DNA from: Egerieenecus sp048201975
GTDB taxonomy: Bacteria > Bacillota > Clostridia > Christensenellales > Aristaeellaceae
Assembly (NCBI GenBank): GCA_048201975.1
Contig: DBFBGQ010000021.1
Coordinates: 1-6,750, forward strand
Direction of reading: 5' to 3'
DNA length: 6,750 nt
A model generated the notes under the pieces. The model was given only the letters and a program-made list of their open reading frames with translations. It made no database searches and was not told the DNA's origin. A program made the translations under genes and the position numbers. Shown in pieces: positions 1-3,994 of this stretch. Each line of letters starts with the position of its first letter. Within the stretch, counting starts at the first letter, position 1.

Positions 1-161
1 GCCGCCCCCGGACCCCTCCGTTGCTAAGAAACAGTGCGGCGCTAGCCTCGCAGGGCGCGCCCAGCGGGGTCCACTCCGTTCCTGGGAGGGCCGCTGTCGC
101 CTTCGGCGCAGCCGATCCCTCCCCCGGCGCGTTGTCGCCGGTTGATCCTAAGAGTGATAGC
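1..161. repeat. Dispersed intergenic repeat, copy 1
   Basis: This stretch matches 3645-3806 almost base for base. I count about five differences: a two-base swap near 33-34, a one-base indel near 53, and single changes near 80 and 149. The homology begins at the first base of the window, so the element may extend leftward out of view. Its core, 84-123, can fold as a long hairpin: outer arms GGGAGGG (84-90) and CCCTCCC (117-123), inner arms GCTG/CAGC and CGCC/GGCG, and a TTC apex. All visible differences between the two copies lie outside this hairpin. Short reading frames cross it on both strands, but none has a recognisable protein or a convincing ribosome site, so I treat it as non-coding. 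The strand of any transcript is unknown. Confidence 0.85.
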
Positions 162-209
162 AAAGGCCCGCGGCTGCGACGCTCCATGCCGCAGGCTTCG
201 GGTAGCGGC

Positions 210-533
210 AAGGTCCCCCCGCAACTCGCGGGAGAGCCGCCGCTTTTCGGGAGAGCGCGAGAGGGGCTTTTCTCAGAAAAGCCGCCTCTCGCAAGCGCCG
301 CTTGACCCGTACCGTTACAAGGTCCCCCCGCAACTAGCGGGAGAGCCGCTGCTTTTCGGGAGAGCGCGAGAGGGGCTTTTCTCAGAAAAGCCGCCTCTCG
401 CAAACGCTGCTTGACCCGTACCGTTACAAGGTCCCCCCGCAACTAGCGGGAGAGCCGCCGCTTTTCGGGAGAGCGCGAGAGGGGCTTTTCTCAGAAAAGC
501 CGCCTCTCGCAAGCGTTGCATGAACCGTACCGT
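210..533. repeat. Three tandem 109-bp hairpin units upstream of pyrE
   Basis: Three near-identical units start at 210, 319 and 428, a constant period of 109 bases. The last unit loses homology at about 533, just before the pyrE ribosome site. Each unit carries a small hairpin (CCCGC, loop AACTA or AACTC, GCGGG) and a long one. The long hairpins lie at 257-292, 366-401 and 475-510. Their arms are GCGAGAGG/CCTCTCGC plus GGCTTTTCT/AGAAAAGCC, with one bulged G. No T-run follows the hairpins, so they are not classical terminators. The few differences between units fall in the small loop and in the joins. Bases 162-209, between the dispersed element and the array, are unique and I see nothing clear in them. 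A fourth, diverged unit lies at 3876-3983. Confidence 0.9.
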
Positions 534-534
534 A

Positions 535-542
535 AAAGGAGG
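535..542 (+). promoter_or_regulatory. pyrE ribosome binding site
   Basis: AAAGGAGG lies eight bases before the ATG at 551 and fixes the pyrE start. It follows directly where the third hairpin unit loses its homology, so the leader of pyrE would contain the repeat array if transcription starts upstream. I found no convincing -35/-10 pair in 1-534. Confidence 0.8.
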
Positions 543-550
543 AGAAATTC

Positions 551-1183
551 ATGAAGAAAAAGATAGCCAAGGACCTGCTGAAGATTCACGCGGTGTTTCT
601 TCGTCCCGACGAGCCGTTCACCTGGGCCAGCGGGATCAAGAGCCCCATCTATTGCGACAACCGTTTGACCCTGTCCGATCCCAAGGTGCGCACGGATGTG
701 GAGGAAGGGCTCAAGAAGGTGATTGAGGAGAACTATCCCGAGGTGGAGATGCTCATGGGCACGTCCACGGCGGGGATTGCCCATGCGGCCATTACGGCGC
801 ACCTGATGGATTTGCCCATGGGGTATGTGCGCAGCGGCAGCAAGGATCATGGCCGCAAGAACCAGATTGAGGGCAGGATGGAGCCTGGCGCCAAGGTGGT
901 GGTGGTGGAGGACCTGATTTCCACCGGCGGCTCGGTGCTGGAGGTGGTCAACGTGCTGCGGGAGGCCGGCGCGGAGGTGCTGGGCATCGCGTCCATTTTC
1001 ACCTATGGTATGCAGAAGGGCATTGACCGGCTGGCCGCGGCGCAGGTGGAGAACGTTTCCCTTTCCAACCTGGACGTGCTGGTGGAGGTGGCGGCCAAGG
1101 AGGGCTACATCGCGCCGGAGGATGTGGACCGTCTGTTGAAATTCCGGGACAATCCCAGCGACGAGAGCTGGATGCAGAAGTAA
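551..1183 (+). CDS. pyrE: Orotate phosphoribosyltransferase
   Basis: PyrE joins orotate to phosphoribosyl pyrophosphate (PRPP) to make orotidine 5'-phosphate, the fifth step of de novo UMP synthesis, in the cytosol. The product is 210 residues, normal for the bacterial family. The type I phosphoribosyltransferase PRPP loop is at residues 116-128 (VVVVEDLISTGGS). The flexible catalytic loop KDHGRKN, which carries the Lys, His and Asn typical of the family, is at 98-104. The N-terminal segment FTWASGIKSPIYCDNR (23-38) is the usual orotate-site region. ATG 551 has a strong ribosome site eight bases upstream. The gene leads the visible pyrimidine cluster, 175 bases before pyrB, and is preceded by the hairpin array. 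In many Firmicutes pyrE comes last in the operon, so its place at the front here is slightly unusual. No truncation is seen. Confidence 0.96.
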   Translation: MKKKIAKDLLKIHAVFLRPDEPFTWASGIKSPIYCDNRLTLSDPKVRTDVEEGLKKVIEENYPEVEMLMGTSTAGIAHAAITAHLMDLPMGYVRSGSKDHGRKNQIEGRMEPGAKVVVVEDLISTGGSVLEVVNVLREAGAEVLGIASIFTYGMQKGIDRLAAAQVENVSLSNLDVLVEVAAKEGYIAPEDVDRLLKFRDNPSDESWMQK

Positions 1184-1323
1184 CGGGGCAGCTCCTCCCC
1201 CCTGACGCGAGGAGGGACCGGAGGGGCGCGCCGTGCCTCTTCGGCCGTTTTGTGTCCGGGGGGGAGGGAAATTTCTTCCGGGGCAGGGATTTGCGCCGCC
1301 GGAAGAGAAGCATAGAAGGAACC
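1184..1323 (+). other. pyrE-pyrB spacer
   Basis: This 140-base G-rich spacer contains a possible stem, CTCCTC (1192-1197) with GAGGAG (1209-1214), but no T-run after it, so I do not call a terminator. A reading frame open from GTG 1233 into pyrB lacks a ribosome site and would add 42 residues that the family does not have. Readthrough from pyrE into pyrB is likely. I see no PyrR-type attenuator that I could defend. Confidence 0.45.
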
Positions 1324-1362
1324 ATGCAACACGACAGAAAAAAGGAGTCGAAGCGACGTTGA
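1324..1362 (+). CDS. Possible 12-residue leader peptide overlapping the pyrB start
   Basis: ATG 1324 opens a 12-codon frame reading MQHDRKKESKRR. It ends at TGA 1360-1362, which overlaps the pyrB TTG start at 1359-1361. AGAAGGA (1314-1320) lies just before it, with a short three-base spacing. The pyrB ribosome site lies inside this mini-ORF. Such an arrangement would couple pyrB initiation to translation of the leader. The peptide is very basic and has no pyrimidine-codon attenuator pattern. It may be chance: the only evidence is the ribosome-site-like sequence and the stop/start overlap. Confidence 0.3.
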   Translation: MQHDRKKESKRR

Positions 1363-2273
1363 AGCACCTGATAGATATCACCGACTTCACCGTGGAGGAG
1401 GTCCAGGGCGTGCTGGACCTGGCCGACGATATACTGGCGGACAGGAGCCGGTACGCGGAGCGGCTGCGGGGAAAGATACTGGCGACGCTGTTTTTTGAGC
1501 CCAGCACCCGGACGCGGCTGAGCTTTGAGAGCGCCATGCTAAGCCTGGGGGGCAGCGTGCTGGGGTTCTCCTCGGCGGATTCCTCCTCCACGGCCAAGGG
1601 AGAGAGCGTCAGCGACACCATCCGCACGGTGGGCTGCTACTGTGACATCATCGCCATGCGCCACCCCAAGGAGGGCGCGCCCATGGCGGTGTGCGGCAAA
1701 AGCCCCGTGCCCATTATCAATGCCGGGGACGGCGGGCACAATCATCCCACACAAACCCTGACGGACCTGCTGACCATCCGCCGGGAAAAGGGCCGGTTGG
1801 ATCATCTGGTGGTGGGACTATGCGGGGATTTGAAGTTTGGCCGCACGGTACACAGCCTGATGAACGCCATGAGCCGCTATCCCGGCGTGGAGTTTGTGCT
1901 GATTTCCCCGCCGGAGCTGCGGGTGCCGGACTACCTCACCCGAAGCCTGGCGGACCGGGGCATCCCCTTTGCGCAGGTGGAAACCATGGAGGAGGTCATG
2001 CCCCGGCTGGATATCCTTTACATGACGCGGGTGCAGAAGGAGCGCTTCTTCAACGAGGCCGACTACATTCGCCTGAAGGATACCTACATCCTCACCCCGG
2101 AAAAGCTCAAGGACGCCCGCCCCGATCTGTCCGTGATGCATCCCCTGCCCCGGGTCAACGAAATCTCCTCCAAGGTGGATGACGATCCCCGGGCGGTTTA
2201 CTTCAAACAGGTGCGCAACGGGCGCTTCGTGCGCATGGCGCTGATACTGAAATTGCTGGAGGCCGCGGAATGA
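1359..2273 (+). CDS. pyrB: Aspartate carbamoyltransferase, catalytic subunit
   Basis: PyrB condenses carbamoyl phosphate with L-aspartate to N-carbamoyl-aspartate, the committed step of pyrimidine synthesis. From TTG 1359 the protein is 304 residues, the usual length. The carbamoyl-phosphate motif FEPSTRTR is at residues 46-53. It is followed by the SSSTAKGES loop (lysine loop of the active site), HPTQTLTDL near the middle, and MHPLPRVNEIS, which holds the PLPR aspartate-binding loop. I chose TTG because family members start at the equivalent of MKHLIDI and AAAGGAG (1341-1347) precedes it by 11 bases. The longer frame from 1233 adds a low-complexity extension with no ribosome site. The stop overlaps the pyrI ATG (ATGA), as expected for subunits made in fixed ratio. 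The start overlaps the end of a possible leader peptide. Confidence 0.96.
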   Translation: MKHLIDITDFTVEEVQGVLDLADDILADRSRYAERLRGKILATLFFEPSTRTRLSFESAMLSLGGSVLGFSSADSSSTAKGESVSDTIRTVGCYCDIIAMRHPKEGAPMAVCGKSPVPIINAGDGGHNHPTQTLTDLLTIRREKGRLDHLVVGLCGDLKFGRTVHSLMNAMSRYPGVEFVLISPPELRVPDYLTRSLADRGIPFAQVETMEEVMPRLDILYMTRVQKERFFNEADYIRLKDTYILTPEKLKDARPDLSVMHPLPRVNEISSKVDDDPRAVYFKQVRNGRFVRMALILKLLEAAE

Positions 2274-2689
2274 ATATCGACAGCATCAAGCGAGGCATCG
2301 TCATTGACCACATCCACGCGGGCAGGAGCATGGAGATTTACAATTACCTGCACCTGGACGAGCTGGAATGCTCCGTGGCCATTATCAAAAATGTGAAATC
2401 CTCCCTCATGGGCCGCAAGGACATCATCAAGATTGACGACGACATCAGCGTGGATCTGGACGTGCTGGGCTACATCGACCCGGACGTGACCATCAACATC
2501 ATCGAGGACGGGCGCATTGTGGAAAAGAAGCACATCGCCCTGCCGGAGCAGCTGGTGAACGTGATTCACTGCAAAAACCCCCGGTGCATCACCTCCGTGG
2601 AGCCGGAGCTGGACCATGTGTTCAAGCTGGCGGACCGGGCCCGGAGAATCTACCGCTGCGCCTACTGCGAGGCGGAGCGCAAGTCATGA
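2270..2689 (+). CDS. pyrI: Aspartate carbamoyltransferase, regulatory subunit
   Basis: PyrI binds nucleotide effectors and joins PyrB trimers into the allosteric holoenzyme. In the well-studied enterobacterial enzyme CTP inhibits and ATP activates. The product is 139 residues. The N-terminal nucleotide-binding domain spans about 1-95. The C-terminal zinc domain has all four expected cysteines, Cys101 and Cys106 (CKNPRC) and Cys130 and Cys133 (CAYC), so the subunit should bind zinc and contact PyrB. GGAGG at 2258-2262 lies seven bases before the ATG. The ATG overlaps the pyrB stop by four bases, and the pyrI stop overlaps the next ATG in the same way, indicating translational coupling along the run. 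The presence of pyrI implies feedback control at the enzyme level. Its effector responses cannot be read from sequence. Confidence 0.96.
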   Translation: MNIDSIKRGIVIDHIHAGRSMEIYNYLHLDELECSVAIIKNVKSSLMGRKDIIKIDDDISVDLDVLGYIDPDVTINIIEDGRIVEKKHIALPEQLVNVIHCKNPRCITSVEPELDHVFKLADRARRIYRCAYCEAERKS

Positions 2690-3162
2690 TCAGCCGCGCG
2701 GTGATCGATGCCTTCTGGCAGCGGTTCCTGTTCGTCAAGGGCCTGCCCCAAACCGCCCGCTGGGAGGATTGCTTCCACTTTGAAACCTCCCCCGCCGCCG
2801 CCGGGCACGCCCTGGGCCTGGTGCTCCAGGGCATCAAGCGGGCTACCTTCACCAGCCTCAACGCCTTTCAGCAGCGGGGCCTCCGCCCGCCCAAGCGCGG
2901 CGACCTCTCCATCGTGACCCAGTGGGACGGCGTCCCCCGCTGCGTGATCCAGACCGTGGAGGTGCTTATCCTCCCCTACTGCCAGGTCACCGCCCAGCAG
3001 GCGCTGAGCGAGGGCGAGGACTCCACACTGGAGGGTTGGCGCATTCGTCAGCGGAATTTCCTCATGGCGGAGGGCCGCGAACTGGGCTACGCCTTCTCCC
3101 CCGAAATGCTGCTGGTGATGGAGAGCTTCCGCGTGGTTTATGAGGACGAACCCACAATGTGA
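2686..3162 (+). CDS. ASCH-domain protein (YhfF-like)
   Basis: This 158-residue protein resembles the ASCH/PUA-like family of which Bacillus YhfF is a member. Visible family features are the GIKRATFTS segment (49-57) with Lys51 and Thr54, RGDLSIVTQWDG (71-82), and the strand CVIQTVEVLILPY (86-98) with Glu92. The acidic ending SFRVVYEDE is also typical. ASCH proteins are thought to bind RNA or modified nucleosides. The E. coli relative YqfB is a hydrolase of N4-acetylcytidine that uses Lys, Thr and Glu. Whether this protein shares that activity is unknown. ATG 2686 overlaps the pyrI stop (ATGA) and GGAG at 2674-2677 lies eight bases upstream. A longer frame from 2584 lies inside pyrI and is rejected. 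The coupling to pyrI makes a role near pyrimidine metabolism attractive but unproven. A terminator follows directly. Confidence 0.85.
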   Translation: MISRAVIDAFWQRFLFVKGLPQTARWEDCFHFETSPAAAGHALGLVLQGIKRATFTSLNAFQQRGLRPPKRGDLSIVTQWDGVPRCVIQTVEVLILPYCQVTAQQALSEGEDSTLEGWRIRQRNFLMAEGRELGYAFSPEMLLVMESFRVVYEDEPTM

Positions 3163-3170
3163 GACGTATC

Positions 3171-3219
3171 CCGGCGCATTCGCCGCCGCCATACATGGCG
3201 GCGGATGCGCCGGTTTTTT
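3171..3219 (+). terminator. Rho-independent terminator of the pyr block
   Basis: A very strong stem begins nine bases after the ASCH stop. The arms CCGGCGCAT and CCGCCGCCAT pair with ATGGCGGCGG and ATGCGCCGG, with a three-base bulge (TCG) on the left arm and the tip CATACATG. Six T bases follow at 3214-3219. This should end transcription from pyrE through the ASCH gene. Confidence 0.92.
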
Positions 3220-3225
3220 CATGCC

Positions 3226-3385
3226 TCCCTAACGTATGTGCCCCGAAGGGGTCCAGGAAACAATCGGAAAGCCCCCTGGTCGCGCCGAGGCTTTCGATTC
3301 AATCCCAAAGGATTGAATCGAAAGGTCAACCTTGCAGAGGCGAAACCCCTGCCGCAAAAAAGAAGAGTTTGAAGAACGTCTCCAT
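3226..3385. repeat. Hairpin-rich intergenic repeat, copy A
   Basis: This matches copy B (3412-3524), starting with TCCCTAACGTATG and ending with GAAGAACGTCTCCAT. Both copies share ATCGGAAAGCCC, TGGTCGCGCC, and GCGAAACCCCTGCCGC followed by an A-rich stretch. Copy A is about 47 bases longer because an extra palindrome (3291-3324) sits where B has a short stem. The stem CCAGG (3253-3257)/CCTGG (3275-3279) encloses the conserved ATCGGAAA. No gene is supported: open frames on both strands lack start signals and family similarity. Confidence 0.85.
3291..3324. repeat. Perfect 15-bp palindrome with CAAA loop
   Basis: Left arm 3291-3305 (CTTTCGATTCAATCC) pairs perfectly with right arm 3310-3324, leaving a four-base loop CAAA. 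No T-run follows, so it is unlikely to be a terminator. It lies inside repeat copy A and is absent from copy B, which has a 7-bp TCGCGCC/GGCGCGA stem at the same place. Confidence 0.85.
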
Positions 3386-3411
3386 ATTCAAAAATCCTTT
3401 TCTTCCTTCTT

Positions 3412-3524
3412 TCCCTAACGTATGGGGCCGAAGGTTTCCAAAGGGCGATCGGAAAGCCCTTTGGTCGCGCCCGCAGGCGCGAAACCCCTGCCGCAAAAAA
3501 GAAAAGTTTGAAGAACGTCTCCAT
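3412..3524. repeat. Hairpin-rich intergenic repeat, copy B
   Basis: This is the second copy of the element at 3226-3385, diverged in its left half and nearly identical in its right half. It contains a perfect 9-bp stem, CCAAAGGGC (3438-3446) with GCCCTTTGG (3456-3464), around the nine-base loop GATCGGAAA. Next comes a 7-bp stem TCGCGCC/GGCGCGA with loop CGCA. Compared with copy A the first stem shows two paired A-T to G-C exchanges. Confidence 0.85.
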
Positions 3525-3644
3525 TGGCAACAAGGTTCCCAAACTTGTGAGAGGTTTCGCCCGCCTGCGGGCGTGCGAGGTACTTTCCATCATTGGAAAG
3601 TACCCAAAGGCTGCCGGGGGCGGCGAAAGGGTGCATGTCTCATA
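3525..3644. other. Gene-free spacer with short palindromes
   Basis: I see no gene here. It holds CGCCCGC CT GCGGGCG near 3559-3574 and a perfect 10-bp palindrome GTACTTTCCA (3580-3589)/TGGAAAGTAC (3594-3603) with loop TCAT. It also holds the left arm CCGGGGGCGGC (3614-3624) of an inverted repeat whose right arm (3645-3655) forms the first 11 bases of the next dispersed element. The palindromes follow one another closely, continuing the pattern of copies A and B. Confidence 0.7.
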
Positions 3645-3806
3645 GCCGCCCCCGGACCCCTCCGTTGCTAAGAAACGATGCGGCGCTAGCCTCGCAAGGG
3701 CGCGCCCAGCGGGGTCCACTCCGTCCCTGGGAGGGCCGCTGTCGCCTTCGGCGCAGCCGATCCCTCCCCCGGCGCGTTGTCGCCGGTTGATCCCAAGAGT
3801 GATAGC
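3645..3806. repeat. Dispersed intergenic repeat, copy 2
   Basis: This is about 97% identical to 1-161, in the same orientation. The internal hairpin with arms GGGAGGG (3729-3735) and CCCTCCC (3762-3768) is unchanged. The homology stops at GTGATAGC in both copies, which marks the right boundary. The five bases ATAGC occur at the left edge (3642-3646) and at the right end (3802-3806), which could be a trace of insertion but is too short to prove it. No coding sequence is supported. Confidence 0.88.
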
Positions 3807-3823
3807 TGTGGGCATACCATAAG

Positions 3824-3858
3824 AAAAAGTTGCAAGCATCGGTGCTTGCAACTTTTTT
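3824..3858 (-). terminator. Bidirectional rho-independent terminator
   Basis: A perfect 15-bp stem, arms 3824-3838 (AAAAAGTTGCAAGCA) and 3843-3857, has a TCGG loop. Six T bases (3853-3858) follow on the plus strand and five on the minus strand, so it can work both ways. It lies between convergent transcription units. The pyr block already has its own terminator, so this one most likely serves the minus-strand Ig-like gene that ends at 3995. It may also catch readthrough from the left. Confidence 0.85.
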
Positions 3859-3875
3859 GGTAAGCATTTTTCTTT

Positions 3876-3983
3876 GTTGCTTGGTCCGTACCGTTACAAG
3901 GGAACCCTGCCATGTTCGGGAACAGCCGCCGCTTTTCGGGAGAGCGCGAGAGGGGCTTTTCTCAGAAAAGCCGCCTCTCGCAA
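3876..3983. repeat. Fourth, diverged copy of the 109-bp hairpin unit
   Basis: Starting at GTTGCTTGG and running through CCGTACCGTTACAAGG, this matches the join and body of the units at 210-533. The long hairpin is exactly conserved at 3946-3981. The small hairpin region differs (GAACCCTGCCATGTTCGGG in place of CCCGCAACTAGCGGG) but can still pair CCC with GGG. It ends about 12 bases from the stop of the minus-strand Ig-like gene, so it would lie in that gene's 3' untranslated RNA. Confidence 0.85.
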
Positions 3984-3994
3984 CCCTGGTGGGG

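Noticed and set aside
21..521. Small open frames within the repeats, such as those repeating FGRAREGLFSEKPPLA
   Set aside because: They exist on both strands because the 109-bp unit lacks stops in some frames. There is no ribosome site, and the conserved property is the hairpin rather than the reading frame.
210..533. CRISPR array interpretation of the regularly spaced units
   Set aside because: The whole 109-bp unit is repeated with no variable spacers, and no cas gene is present.
1184..1323. PyrR-dependent attenuator or terminator between pyrE and pyrB
   Set aside because: There is one weak stem but no T-run and no recognisable PyrR-binding loop.
1233..1358. Extended N-terminus for pyrB from GTG 1233
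   Set aside because: The added 42 residues are not in the family, and the ribosome site AAAGGAG fits TTG 1359.
491..1627. A 378-codon open frame on the minus strand across pyrE and the start of pyrB
   Set aside because: It is an antisense shadow of two well-conserved genes, with no start signal and no recognisable family.
3159..3851. Overlapping open frames on both strands in the repeat region
   Set aside because: The frames pass through a terminator and palindromes, share no family motifs, and encode Arg/Pro/Gly-rich sequence typical of GC-rich non-coding DNA.
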